Source: Candidatus Hebobacterum abditum
GTDB taxonomy: Bacteria; Armatimonadota; Hebobacteria; Hebobacterales; Hebobacteraceae
DNA length: 64,000 nt
Assembly (NCBI GenBank): GCA_029821875.1
Contig: JALGXW010000015.1
Span: 1 to 64,000, forward strand
Direction: 5' to 3'
The notes below the pieces were generated by a model, which was not told where the DNA came from, did not search any database, and saw only the letters and a list, made by a program, of their open reading frames with translations. The position numbers and the translations under genes are program-made. Below are positions 50,869 to 59,856 of the stretch, piece by piece; position 1 is the stretch's first letter, and each line of letters opens with the position of its first letter.

Positions 50869-51841
50869 TCGTCTGGAGGTAGCTCGCCAGGTTCGCTTCG
50901 CTCCCGACGATCCCGAGCTTGCGTCGGATGCGTTCCCGGTGGCGGCTGATCGTGGCGGGAGACACACCTCGCATCTGCGCGATCTCCTTGCTCGTGAGCC
51001 CGGTTCGGATCATGTTGCAGATGGCGATCTCGGTGGGGGTGAGGGAGCGCTGCTGATCGGAGAGTCGGGTGATGAACGGAGACGTGATCTCTTCGAGATT
51101 GTCGCGCAGCAGCTCGACGTATCTCCTCTGGGGCTTGGGCACCGCCATCGCCAGCGCGTAGACGATCGGCATGAGGACCTTCTCGACGTTGGACTGGATG
51201 TCTCTCTGGATATCGCGCTTCTCTTCCTCGATTCTGGAGAGCACGGTGCGGAGCGCGATGTTCGCCTCCTGCAGGGCCTTGCGCTCGACGGTGAGCTGCC
51301 TGTTCGTCTCCTGGAGTTCCTCCTCGGCGAGGATCCGCTTGGCCATGGCGGCGATGTGCTCGGCCACCGCCTCCAAGAGAATGCGCTCCTCTCTGAGAAA
51401 CGGCCCCTCATACAGTGGCGGGCGCTCTTCCAGGTAGAAGACGGCGACCTCGCCAACCGGCTCGTTGTAGAGCACGATCTGCGCGGCCTGCCGCCACTTC
51501 GAGACCTCAAAGCCACTGCTCGTGTAGGTCTCCCCCTGGAAGACGATCCGTGCGCACGTGATCTCCGGGTACTGCCAGGACGGGGGCAGGATGTTGACCA
51601 CGCGCTGCAACACCTCCGCCAGAGAATCAAGGCTTTGCTTGTCGAGCTGGGCCAGGCCGTAGAGGCAGTTCAGCTCCTTGATGCGCTCGTGCAGCGCTCG
51701 CTCCAGCTTGGACGGCTCTGACTCCGCGATGGGAGTCACCCACCACCGACCGGGCGGGGGATCGGCCATGCCTCCCCCGCCTGCCTCCTCGGCGACGCGA
51801 TCTATGGAGGACTCGCTCGACGGGACCCGTGATTCATCCAT
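50861..51841 (-). CDS. LuxR-type transcriptional regulator with GAF-like sensor
   Basis: The 326-residue product has a GAF-like sensory region at about 50-170 (KELNCLYGLAQLDKQSL, LPPSWQYPEITCARIVFQ, GEVAVFYLEERPPLYEGPFL). A coiled-coil linker spans about 170-225, and a LuxR-type helix-turn-helix closes the protein (LTPTEIAICNMIRTGLTSKEIAQMRGVSPATISRHRERIRRKLGI). The GAF-like part is of the sort found in membrane-independent kinases and may bind a small ligand or sense redox state. The gene is divergent from the NADH-dehydrogenase-like operon with a 160-base gap, so it is a good candidate for that operon's regulator. Confidence 0.88.
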   Translation of the reverse strand: MDESRVPSSESSIDRVAEEAGGGGMADPPPGRWWVTPIAESEPSKLERALHERIKELNCLYGLAQLDKQSLDSLAEVLQRVVNILPPSWQYPEITCARIVFQGETYTSSGFEVSKWRQAAQIVLYNEPVGEVAVFYLEERPPLYEGPFLREERILLEAVAEHIAAMAKRILAEEELQETNRQLTVERKALQEANIALRTVLSRIEEEKRDIQRDIQSNVEKVLMPIVYALAMAVPKPQRRYVELLRDNLEEITSPFITRLSDQQRSLTPTEIAICNMIRTGLTSKEIAQMRGVSPATISRHRERIRRKLGIVGSEANLASYLQTIM

Positions 51842-52001
51842 GTGCCACTCACCTCAGTGCGATTTATAGGCAAGAAAGGAGCATTATCATCCCCTACGCT
51901 AAATGGGCGATAGCAGTGCATTCTTTTGGGGTTTACGAGCCACATGATAGCCACTACTGTCTGGGGAGTCAAGCACCAGTTCCGGAGCAGGGGAGTTGAA
52001 C
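51842..52001. promoter_or_regulatory. Divergent control region between LuxR gene and iron-sulfur operon
   Basis: This comparatively AT-rich region holds an imperfect dyad: ATCCCCT (51889-51895) and GGGCGAT (51905-51911), five of seven positions paired. TTATAGG and TTTTGGGG lie nearby. Promoters for both directions must be here; exact boxes are not resolved. Confidence 0.45.
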
Positions 52002-52490
52002 ATGTCAACGACATCTCTCGAAGCCATCCTCGAGGGCCGCCGCAGCCAGCCGCAGGAACTGATCGAGGTGCTCCAGGACGTCCAGGAGCTGTTCGGCTAC
52101 ATCCCCCAGGAGTCGATGATCAGCGTCTCCAGGGAACTCGGCGTGCCGCTCATTGAGGTGTATCGGGTGGCCAGCTTCTACAAGGCCTTCTCGCTGGAGC
52201 CCCGCGGGAAGCACGTCATCACGGTGTGCCTGGGCACGGCCTGCCACGTGCGCGGCGCGGCCCGTCTGGTGGATCAGGTCACCGGCCAGCTCGAGGTCGA
52301 GCCGGGCGGCACGACGAGCGACGGGCTGTTCACGGTGGAGTGCGTGAACTGCCTGGGAGCGTGCGCGCTCGGGCCCGTGCTCGTGCTGGACGGAGTCTAC
52401 CACGACCACATGAGCCCGCGGAAGCTGAGCCGGCTTATCGAGGCCGTTCGCAGCGCGGAGGAAGAGGTCGCAGTCCGTGCCGAGGCTTGA
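52002..52490 (+). CDS. NuoE/HndA-like [2Fe-2S] subunit
   Basis: The 162-residue product has the thioredoxin-like [2Fe-2S] fold of NuoE: C-x4-C in CLGTACHVRG and C-x3-C in ECVNCLGACALGP, with the LQDVQELFGYIPQESM helix in front. It carries electrons beside an NADH-oxidising subunit. The ATG at 52002 has GGGGAG six bases upstream. It overlaps the next gene by 14 bases, so it is the first gene of a three-gene operon. Confidence 0.93.
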   Translation: MSTTSLEAILEGRRSQPQELIEVLQDVQELFGYIPQESMISVSRELGVPLIEVYRVASFYKAFSLEPRGKHVITVCLGTACHVRGAARLVDQVTGQLEVEPGGTTSDGLFTVECVNCLGACALGPVLVLDGVYHDHMSPRKLSRLIEAVRSAEEEVAVRAEA

Positions 52491-54330
52491 CACGAAGGAC
52501 GACCTGTCCGCGCTTCGCACCTCCCTGGCGGCCGCCCGGAGCCACGTGCGCGCCTCGATCACGGTCTGCGGAGGCACCGGCTGCCAGGCCTCGGGCTGCC
52601 GAGCGGTCATCGCCGCGCTCCAGCAGGAGCTTCGCGCCCAGGGCTACGAGGAGAGCGTCCACCTGCGAGTGACCGGCTGCCACGGCTTCTGCGAGCAGGG
52701 GCCGATCATGGTCGTCGAGCCGGGGAACATCTTCTACTGTCACCTCGCGCCGGCCGACATGCCGGAGATAGTGGCCGACACGATCGGCCGCGGCGAGATC
52801 GTCGAGCGCCTGCTCTACACTGACCCCGTCTCGGGCAACACCGTGCGCGCCGAGTCGGAGATCCCCTTCTACCGCGCCCAGGATCGCACACTGCTGGCCT
52901 TCAACCCGAGGATCGATCCGCGTTCCCTCGCCGACTTCGTCGCGGTCGGCGGCTACTCCGCGCTGGCGAGGACCCTCGCCGAATACGACCCGGAGGAAGT
53001 CATACGCGAGATCACCGCTTCGGGCCTGCGGGGACGGGGAGGTGGCGGCTTCCCCACGGGACGGAAGTGGGCCTCCTGCCGGGCCGCGCCGGGGGATGAG
53101 AAGTACGTGATATGCAACGCTGACGAAGGCGACCCCGGCGCCTACATGGACCGAAGCCTCCTGGAGGGCAATCCGCACTTGGTGCTCGAGGGAATGCTGA
53201 TCGGGGCCTACGCCGTCGGCGCGCAGCACGGCTACATCTATGTTCGCAATGAGTATCCGCTGGCTGTGGCGCACGCTCGCGAGGCGGTGGAGCAGGCCCG
53301 CGAGTTCGGGCTGCTCGGGAGGGACATCCTCGGCTCCCACCTCAGTTTCGATGTGGAGGTCGCCCGCGGCGGCGGCGCTTTTGTGTGCGGAGAGTCCACC
53401 GCACTTATGGCCTCCCTCGAGGGCAAGGTCGGCGAGCCCAGGCCCAAGGACGTCCACACCGTGGAGCAGGGCCTCTGGAACAAGCCCACCACCCTCAACA
53501 ACGTCGAGACCTGGGCCAACGTCCCCCTGATCATGCAGCACGGCGCGGCCTGGTTCTCCCAGAAGGGCACGAAGGGCAGCAAGGGCACGAAGATATTCGC
53601 CCTCACCGGCCGGGTGAAGAACACCGGCCTGGTGGAGGTGGAGATGGGCACGCCGTTGCGGACGATTCTCTTCGACATCGGAGGCGGGGCCAGCGACGGT
53701 GTGGCCATTAAGGCGGTGCAGACCGGCGGACCGTCGGGAGGCTGCCTGCCGGCGGAGCAGTTCGACCTGCCCGTTGACTTCGACACGCTCGCGCAGGCCG
53801 GCTCCATGGTCGGGTCCGGCGGCATGGTGGTGATGGACGAGCATAGCTGCATGGTCGATGTGGCGCGCTACTTCCTGAAGTTCCTCCAGGATGAATCATG
53901 CGGAAAGTGCGTCCCCTGCCGCATCGGGATCGATCGCATGCTCGAGATCGTCACCGACATCACCGAGGGCCGCGGCCGGCCCGAGCAGATCGACCTGATG
54001 GAGGAGCTGGGCGAGACCGTGCGCGAGACGGCGCTCTGCGCGCTCGGCAAGACCGCGCCGAATCCGGTGCTGTCCACGCTGCAGTACTTCCGCGAGGAGT
54101 ACGAGGCGCATATCGCACAGCAGCGATGCCCTGCCGGCGTGTGTCGCGCCCTCATCGAGTATGTAATCGACGAAGAGAAGTGCACCGGCTGCGGCGCCTG
54201 CACCCGCGCCTGCCCGCGGGACGCCATACGCGGCGAGGCGAAGAAGCCGCACGCGATCGACGCCGGGCTATGCCATCGCTGTGGCATCTGCGCGGCCGAG
54301 TGCAGATCCGATGCGGTCGTGGTGAGGTAG
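52477..54330 (+). CDS. NuoF/HndC-like NADH-binding subunit
   Basis: The 617-residue product combines an N-terminal thioredoxin-like [2Fe-2S] domain (about 28-120) with the NuoF core. FMN/NADH-binding glycines lie in SGLRGRGGGGFPTGRKW, followed by CNADEGDPGAYMDR and GESTALMASLEG. A [4Fe-4S] site is in ESCGKCVPCRIG, and two [4Fe-4S] ferredoxin motifs lie at the C-terminus (CTGCGACTRACP and CHRCGICAAEC). This domain order is that of the flavin subunit of HydABC, Hnd and formate dehydrogenase complexes, which can bifurcate electrons between NAD(H) and ferredoxin. It starts at a GTG. No hydrogenase or formate dehydrogenase gene follows, so its redox partner is unknown. Confidence 0.95.
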   Translation: MPRLDTKDDLSALRTSLAAARSHVRASITVCGGTGCQASGCRAVIAALQQELRAQGYEESVHLRVTGCHGFCEQGPIMVVEPGNIFYCHLAPADMPEIVADTIGRGEIVERLLYTDPVSGNTVRAESEIPFYRAQDRTLLAFNPRIDPRSLADFVAVGGYSALARTLAEYDPEEVIREITASGLRGRGGGGFPTGRKWASCRAAPGDEKYVICNADEGDPGAYMDRSLLEGNPHLVLEGMLIGAYAVGAQHGYIYVRNEYPLAVAHAREAVEQAREFGLLGRDILGSHLSFDVEVARGGGAFVCGESTALMASLEGKVGEPRPKDVHTVEQGLWNKPTTLNNVETWANVPLIMQHGAAWFSQKGTKGSKGTKIFALTGRVKNTGLVEVEMGTPLRTILFDIGGGASDGVAIKAVQTGGPSGGCLPAEQFDLPVDFDTLAQAGSMVGSGGMVVMDEHSCMVDVARYFLKFLQDESCGKCVPCRIGIDRMLEIVTDITEGRGRPEQIDLMEELGETVRETALCALGKTAPNPVLSTLQYFREEYEAHIAQQRCPAGVCRALIEYVIDEEKCTGCGACTRACPRDAIRGEAKKPHAIDAGLCHRCGICAAECRSDAVVVR

Positions 54331-54340
54331 TGAGGGAGAC

Positions 54341-55030
54341 ATGCTGCAACAGGTGACCCTGTCGATAGACGGCGCGCAAGTGGAAGCCGTTAGGGGGACA
54401 AGTGTGCTCGACGTCGCCGTCGAGTACGGCATCTGCATTCCGCACCTCTGCCACATTCCGTCTCTCTCGGACTTCGGCGGCTGCCGCCTCTGTGTCGTCG
54501 AGCTCATTGAGAACAGCCGCTCGAAGGTCACCACCTCCTGCACGCTGCTCGTGCAGGACGACATGGTGGTGCGCACCAACACGGAGAAGATCAGGAAGCT
54601 CCGCCGCAACATCGCCGAGCTGCTCGTCGCCCAGGCGCCCAACTCGCGTGCGATCCAAGACATCGCCGTGCGCTGCGGTGTGAGCCAGGTCCGCTATCCC
54701 TTCCGCAACGAGAGCTGCGTGCTGTGCGGCCGCTGTGTGAGGCTCTGCACCGAGTTGTGGAGCGCCCGCGCCATTGGCTTCGTGGGCCGCGGCAAAGACC
54801 GCCACGTTGACTTCCCCTTCGGCGTTCGCCCCGACGTCTGCAAGCAGTGCCAGGCTTGCGTGCAGCACTGCCCCATGACCATCACGCCCTGTGACGGCCC
54901 GATGGAGCCGGGCGAGGAGCGGCTCTGCGGGAAGTGCGAGGCACAGCTCCTCATCGCGGAGAGCGCCCCCGACTCCTGCATCTGGTGTGAGCTTGGCGTG
55001 GGCTTCGGCTGCGCCCGACACGCCAGCTGA
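54341..55030 (+). CDS. HoxU/NuoG-N-like iron-sulfur subunit
   Basis: The 229-residue product begins with a plant-type [2Fe-2S] ferredoxin domain (GICIPHLCHIPSLSDFGGCRLCVVE, then TSC). Two [4Fe-4S] motifs follow, CVLCGRCVRLC and CKQCQACVQHCP, and more cysteines lie near the end (CGKCEAQ, CIWCELGVGFGC). The His-ligated cluster usually found in HoxU and NuoG is missing, because the H-x3-C-x2-C-x5-C motif does not occur. It ends after about 230 residues, without the catalytic part of a hydrogenase or NuoG. It is 10 bases from the NuoF-like gene and likely acts as an electron relay. Confidence 0.88.
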   Translation: MLQQVTLSIDGAQVEAVRGTSVLDVAVEYGICIPHLCHIPSLSDFGGCRLCVVELIENSRSKVTTSCTLLVQDDMVVRTNTEKIRKLRRNIAELLVAQAPNSRAIQDIAVRCGVSQVRYPFRNESCVLCGRCVRLCTELWSARAIGFVGRGKDRHVDFPFGVRPDVCKQCQACVQHCPMTITPCDGPMEPGEERLCGKCEAQLLIAESAPDSCIWCELGVGFGCARHAS

Positions 55031-55135
55031 AATCGCCTTCTGCCCACCATCGTTCCCGGAGAGGCGTTGCCTGGCCGAAGCCGAATGGCCTCCGGCATAG
55101 CGCAACCACGCGGAACGACCCCGAAGGAGTGACCG

Positions 55136-56362
55136 ATGAGCACGATTGAGGAGCCGGCACGTCAGCTCGAGGTGATCGAGCAGGCCGATGTGGTCGTGGC
55201 GGGCGGCGGACCGGGCGGGGTGGCGGCCGCCATCGCGGCCGCGCGGGAGGGCGCCGACGTCTTGTTGGTGGAGCGCTACGGATATCTCGGCGGCCTAGCC
55301 ACCGGCGGGAATGTGATAGGCCTTCCCCCGTTCGAGGAAGGCGGCGATCAGGTGATTCAGGGGCTGGCGCGTGAGTTTCGCTCCACGCTGGAGGCCCGCG
55401 GAGATGCACGCTCGCCGGCCGGCGCCTGGAGAGCGGATGGCTTCGACTTCGATCCCGAGGCCTGGAAGGCACTCTCGCTTTCCCTCTGTCGAGAGGCCGG
55501 CGTGCGCTTCCTGTTCCACTCCTGGATCGCTGCGAGCATGGCGAACGACGGAAGCATCGAGGCCATCGCCATCGAGACCAAGTCCGGCCGCCTCGCCATT
55601 CGCGGCAAGGTCTTCGTTGACGGGACGGGCGATGGCGACGTGCTCGCCTGGGCCGGCGCGGCCTTCGAGAAGTCCGACCACCGAATCGGCCTCGTGCCCC
55701 GCTTCGGCGCCATCGACTACGGCCGCTTCGACTCCTGGCGCAAGGAGGCGGCGGGACCGTGGGAGGCCTTCTGCGCGGAGATGAAGGCACGTGTCGGCGA
55801 AGCGTGGCACCCCATCCATTCCTATCGGGACGATGTCACCTGGCTCAACAACGGGCTGCCCGGCGACGCGCTGGACGTGCGCGATCTGACTCGCATCGAA
55901 ATCACGCTCCGGGAGAAGATCGCGGAGGTCCATGCCCTCTACCGCGAGCGAGTGCCGGGCTTCGAAGAGTCATTTGTGCTCGACACCGCGCCGCAGATCG
56001 GAACCCGGGAGAGCCGCCGCATCACCGGCCCCTACCGGCTCACCCTCGACGACCTCTCCGGCGGGAGGTTCGAGGATTCGGTCGGCCTGGGCAATCGCTA
56101 CGACATCGAGGGGCACGTGTGGCAGTTCCCCTATCGCTGCCTTGTGGCGGAGAGAATCGAGAACGGGCTCGCCACCGGCCGCTGCATCTCGACCACCCAT
56201 GAGGCCCACGAGTTCACGCGAGAGATCCACACCTGCCTCGTCGTCGGCCAGGCGGCCGGCGTTGCGGCCGCCATCGCGGTGAAGTACGGCGCAGCCGTCT
56301 CCCAGATCGACGTCGCCGACCTCCAATCCCGCCTGCGAGCACAGGGGGCGCGGTTGGAGTAG
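55136..56362 (+). CDS. FAD-dependent oxidoreductase
   Basis: The 408-residue product has an FAD Rossmann fold (VVVAGGGPGGVAAAIAAAREGADVLLVERYGYLGG), FVDGTGDGDVLAWAGA in the middle and a C-terminal block with THEAHEFTREIHTCLVVGQAAGVAAAIAVK. This is the FAD_oxidored group, common near sugar or organic-acid genes in planctomycete-like bacteria; the reaction is unknown. AAGGAG precedes the ATG by seven bases. It lies 105 bases after the three-gene iron-sulfur module on the same strand and may use it as an electron acceptor or donor, which is only a proposal. Confidence 0.85.
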   Translation: MSTIEEPARQLEVIEQADVVVAGGGPGGVAAAIAAAREGADVLLVERYGYLGGLATGGNVIGLPPFEEGGDQVIQGLAREFRSTLEARGDARSPAGAWRADGFDFDPEAWKALSLSLCREAGVRFLFHSWIAASMANDGSIEAIAIETKSGRLAIRGKVFVDGTGDGDVLAWAGAAFEKSDHRIGLVPRFGAIDYGRFDSWRKEAAGPWEAFCAEMKARVGEAWHPIHSYRDDVTWLNNGLPGDALDVRDLTRIEITLREKIAEVHALYRERVPGFEESFVLDTAPQIGTRESRRITGPYRLTLDDLSGGRFEDSVGLGNRYDIEGHVWQFPYRCLVAERIENGLATGRCISTTHEAHEFTREIHTCLVVGQAAGVAAAIAVKYGAAVSQIDVADLQSRLRAQGARLE

Positions 56363-56456
56363 GCAGAGCTGGGAGCCCAGCCAACGCGCTCTCGCGCCGT
56401 GTCGCGTATGTGCTAGAATCAGGTGTGGATCGCGCCTCGGCGATTCCGGGGGGACA

Positions 56457-58193
56457 ATGCGGCTCTGGTCCATCAACACGATCTCCTGGCTCGTCCTGCT
56501 CGCCGCCCTCGCAGCGCTGGCGGCGATTTCCGGACTCCGTCACGCTGTTCTTGGTGCTGTCCGACCGCAGCTCTACAACCTCGACTTCCGCGATGTCGCT
56601 CAGGAACATCCTGATGACCCGCACGCCTGGCTCGCGGCCTTGCCTGAGGAGTGGTACGGAGAGGTCCCGCTGCACGAGCGAGAACCATTCTACGAGCGCG
56701 CGTCCCAGCTCGCGCCCGACAGCGCGGCCCCACACTTCATCTACGCGGGACTGGCACTGGGCGGCATCGGCGGCATCAGCCTTCGGCGGGAGGAGGAGAA
56801 TGCTCTCTATCCGGACGACTACCCCTTGCACCTCAAGATCCACCAGAGATACCTCCGCCAATCGGAGCGAGACAGACTCACGAGGGCGAGCGATGCGCTG
56901 GAGCGCGCGGCCGAACTCGACCCTGAGAACGCAGCCATAGACGCCCTCCGAATCACCATCGCGCTCATCGAGCATGAAGACGCGCACGCGTTCGACCTGC
57001 TGCGCTCGACCCTCCCGAAGCGGAGGTGGAGCCTGTACCGGAGGGAATTCTCCCAGGCAGCCTACGAAGGGGCGTGCCGCTACCTGCCGCCCGACGTGGC
57101 CGTGCTCACAGGGGCACTCGCCCACCCCGATACCCTCTTCGGGACACACTTCCGGCATCTTGCATCCGTGCTCGCCGGCTTCGCTACGCTGGCCGAACAG
57201 GGCGGGGACCACGAAGAGGCGATCTCCCTGCGCAGGTCTGTGACGCACCTCGGGCTGCTTATGCTCTCCGGGGAGGCTACGATCATCGACGGCTACACGG
57301 GGTGGGGCGTCTGGGACGCCGCCGCGAGCCGGCCTCTCACCGATGCTGAGCGCGAGGCAGCAGAAGCCGAGGCCGGTCTCGCCCGGAGGCAGTCGAGTGG
57401 CGAGTCGGCGGCCCCGGCGCGGGCCGGCGCAATCAGGAAGGCCAGGTGCGCGAAGCTGGCCGCCTATCTGCGCGAGCGGGGCGAGGACGGATTGGCGAGC
57501 GATGTGCTTGGGCTCGCCGAGGCGCACGAGGAATGGAACGAGAGGGTCGCACTCGTGGTCTGGCAGACATCCTTGCCTGTCGATAGGCAGTTGGCGCTGG
57601 ACTTCGCCATCGAACAGTCCAGCCATGCCCTTGTCGCGTGCTTGGCAGTTCTGTTGGCTTGCGGCCTTGCAGCGCTGGTTCTTTGTCGGCGCGGGCGGCC
57701 ACCGCGCACCATCTCATGGCCGCGTACCGGCTGGCTGTTGATCGTCTGGGGCTGTCTCGCAACTGTCTATCTGGCCGGGATCTTTGGCCCTGGTGGCAGG
57801 CGGCTTCGCGTAACCTCCCAGGTCCCGGGCGAGCTCATGCCGGAAGGCTGGACATGCCCAGTGTGGGGCGACTACTTCGCGGTGGTGGGCCTTCCGGTGC
57901 TCCTGCTTTCAGTGGCGCTCGTCATCCTCTTCCATCGCGACCGGCATCCCGAGGCCCGGCCGGCCGGCATGCTCGAACACTACCTGGGGACCTCGGCCGC
58001 GGTCCTGCTGCCTCTGGCGGCCCTCGCCTGCCTGGTGACCATCAGCTTCGCCACGAGCCGGGCGCGGCTTCGCTCCCACGACGCGGAGCGCCACCGTGCC
58101 ATCATGGAGGAGGGAGAGCTGGCCCACTACGGCCTTACGATTCCCCTCGAATCGACTTCTCTGTCGCCGGCATTTCCTCAAGCCAGCCCCTGA
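56457..58193 (+). CDS. Multi-spanning membrane protein with large soluble domain, unknown
   Basis: The 578-residue product has an N-terminal helix (about 7-27, WLVLLAALAALAAISGL), a helix-rich soluble domain of about 370 residues with TPR-like pieces (ALERAAELDPENAAIDALRI) and four hydrophobic helices in the last 190 residues. I know no family. Its 3' end overlaps the convergent TPR gene by 59 bases. Confidence 0.75.
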   Translation: MRLWSINTISWLVLLAALAALAAISGLRHAVLGAVRPQLYNLDFRDVAQEHPDDPHAWLAALPEEWYGEVPLHEREPFYERASQLAPDSAAPHFIYAGLALGGIGGISLRREEENALYPDDYPLHLKIHQRYLRQSERDRLTRASDALERAAELDPENAAIDALRITIALIEHEDAHAFDLLRSTLPKRRWSLYRREFSQAAYEGACRYLPPDVAVLTGALAHPDTLFGTHFRHLASVLAGFATLAEQGGDHEEAISLRRSVTHLGLLMLSGEATIIDGYTGWGVWDAAASRPLTDAEREAAEAEAGLARRQSSGESAAPARAGAIRKARCAKLAAYLRERGEDGLASDVLGLAEAHEEWNERVALVVWQTSLPVDRQLALDFAIEQSSHALVACLAVLLACGLAALVLCRRGRPPRTISWPRTGWLLIVWGCLATVYLAGIFGPGGRRLRVTSQVPGELMPEGWTCPVWGDYFAVVGLPVLLLSVALVILFHRDRHPEARPAGMLEHYLGTSAAVLLPLAALACLVTISFATSRARLRSHDAERHRAIMEEGELAHYGLTIPLESTSLSPAFPQASP

Positions 58194-59013
58194 GTGCTGC
58201 CCCCGCCTCTGGATCGAGCCCCGCGACAATCTCGGCCTGTGCCAGGGCCTTGTCCCGTTCGCCCAGGTACCAATAGGCCTTCGCCAGTTCGAAGCGCAGA
58301 TCGACGTTGTCCGGCATGGCCTCGACGCCGTTCGCCAAAGCGCGGGCCGCTTCTCCGACTCGGCCCTGACCCGCGAGCGCCGAGTGTAGTTCCCAGTGGA
58401 GTCGGGTCCGTGTCTCGGTGCTTAGAGCTGGCGCAGTCCCCAGGGCAGCAGCGGCTTCCGTGAGCTTTCCCGCATCAAGGAGCATGTGGACGAGCCACTC
58501 CTGGACGTCAGCGTAACCCGGCGCCAGCCGGATCGCTTCGCGGTAGACATCCGCCGCCTCCCCCAGGCGCCCCTGCTCCTCCAGAGCCCACCCCAGGTCT
58601 AGATGAGAGTAGACGTAGTCTGGCTCGAAGTCGAGGGCCCGTCTGAGCGCGGCCTCGGCCTCCTGCCAGTACCCAAGCCCGCAGTAGGCATACCCCATCG
58701 CAGCATACGCCTCGACGTAGTCAGTCTCCAGCAACACTGCCTGCTTGAACGCCTCGACGGCCTTCTCGTACTCTTCGGCATCGGCGTAAGCGTGGCCGAG
58801 CTCGTAGTGGGCGTCGGCGCTGAGCGGGTTATCCGCCACGGCCCGCTCCTTTCGCTCAACGCCGCCAAAGACATAGCGAGGTACGGAGAACTTCGCGCTG
58901 TCACTCGTGGGCCTGTCGCCAGGCGCGAGGCGGATAACCCCGACCCAGGCGAGCGCGGCGTTTGCCCCGAGCCAGAGGACCAACGCGATTGGCAGCCACC
59001 ATCTGGACTTCAT
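58135..59013 (-). CDS. Membrane-anchored TPR protein
   Basis: The 292-residue product begins with a hydrophobic helix (about 5-26, WLPIALVLWLGANAALAWVGVI). It continues with four or five tetratricopeptide repeats at about 60-205 (YELGHAYADAEEYEKAVEAFKQAVLLETDY, then similar units) and more divergent ones after. TPRs mediate protein assembly. The ATG at 59013 has GGAGG ten bases upstream. Its 3' end lies within the convergent membrane protein gene. Confidence 0.85.
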   Translation of the reverse strand: MKSRWWLPIALVLWLGANAALAWVGVIRLAPGDRPTSDSAKFSVPRYVFGGVERKERAVADNPLSADAHYELGHAYADAEEYEKAVEAFKQAVLLETDYVEAYAAMGYAYCGLGYWQEAEAALRRALDFEPDYVYSHLDLGWALEEQGRLGEAADVYREAIRLAPGYADVQEWLVHMLLDAGKLTEAAAALGTAPALSTETRTRLHWELHSALAGQGRVGEAARALANGVEAMPDNVDLRFELAKAYWYLGERDKALAQAEIVAGLDPEAGAALRGWLEEMPATEKSIRGES

Positions 59014-59275
59014 CGGCGCGACACCTCCCAAGGCAGGAAGTGCGACTGCACGATTCTACCACAGCGGGCCGCGCTCCGGCCGCCGGCGCCGAGAGAGCGC
59101 TGAGAGGCGCGAGCCCCGGCGCGATGCGGCCCCCCTCGGCCCCACCGCCCCCCCCTGGCGCCTTGCCTCCCTCCTCGACACATGGGCGGCTCTGTTGGCG
59201 TGACTGAGTCCGACGAGAGAACTAAACGCCTCTTCACAGCATCTAACCCTGTGGATCGGATGCAAAGGGGGCGCT

Positions 59276-59656
59276 ATGAACGGCCCACTGGCTTTGAAGC
59301 CCACTCACACCATCCCCGTCATCGCGGCGAGTCTGGCGGCGCTGGTGCTGTTCTGCTTGCTGATGTCCTATCAGTTCGTTCCGCGTCTCGCCGCCTTGGA
59401 CGTCCAAGATCGCCTCTCTGCGTCGAGCCGGTTCCTGGTGGGGTCGGCCGACTTCCTGGCCACGAAGTGGTACCTGCTCGCGGCCGCCCTCGGGGTCGTG
59501 CTCGGGGGGCTGCATGTGTTCGCCTTCAGACGAGGCCGAGGGCCCATCAGCCAGCTGAGTCAGTGGGTGCTGGCCGTTCTCGTGTCGGCCCTCGCCATCG
59601 GCGCCTTCGTCCTCACCGCCGGGGTGTTGGTGTCGATGGTGCACCTGCCGGGCTGA
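59276..59656 (+). CDS. Small membrane protein, GspF/PilC-like fragment
   Basis: The 126-residue product has three hydrophobic helices. VGSADFLATKWYLLAAALGVVLGG resembles the last part of the GspF/PilC inner-membrane proteins (S-D-F-L...W/Y..L), but the cytoplasmic domain of that family is missing. It may be an unrelated small membrane protein. A truncated relative of its N-terminus lies 120 bases downstream. Confidence 0.6.
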   Translation: MNGPLALKPTHTIPVIAASLAALVLFCLLMSYQFVPRLAALDVQDRLSASSRFLVGSADFLATKWYLLAAALGVVLGGLHVFAFRRGRGPISQLSQWVLAVLVSALAIGAFVLTAGVLVSMVHLPG

Positions 59657-59779
59657 GCCGGCGGGCATTCGCCTCTCTCCTTCGCTGAAGCTTCGGAGAA
59701 CAGGTCGGCGTATACCCGCCCTGGAGTGACGGGAGGCAAGTCGCCGGGCCCGTGCCGCTCCGGTGCGAGGAGGGGAGCT

Positions 59780-59856
59780 GTGAGCAACCGAACAGCGTTG
59801 CAGCCCACTCACATCGTCGCTGTGATCGTTGCGAGCGTGGGCGCCCTCAGTCCCCT
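59780..59856 (+). pseudogene. Truncated duplicate of the preceding small membrane protein gene
   Basis: A GTG preceded by AGGAGGGGAGCT opens a frame reading SNRTALQPTHIVAVIVASVG. The gene at 59276 opens NGPLALKPTHTIPVIAASLA. The frame is open for 79 codons (59780-60016), but after about 25 codons it loses all similarity and runs antisense to the ribbon-helix-helix gene. It looks like a tandem copy that lost all but its first 25 codons. Confidence 0.6.
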
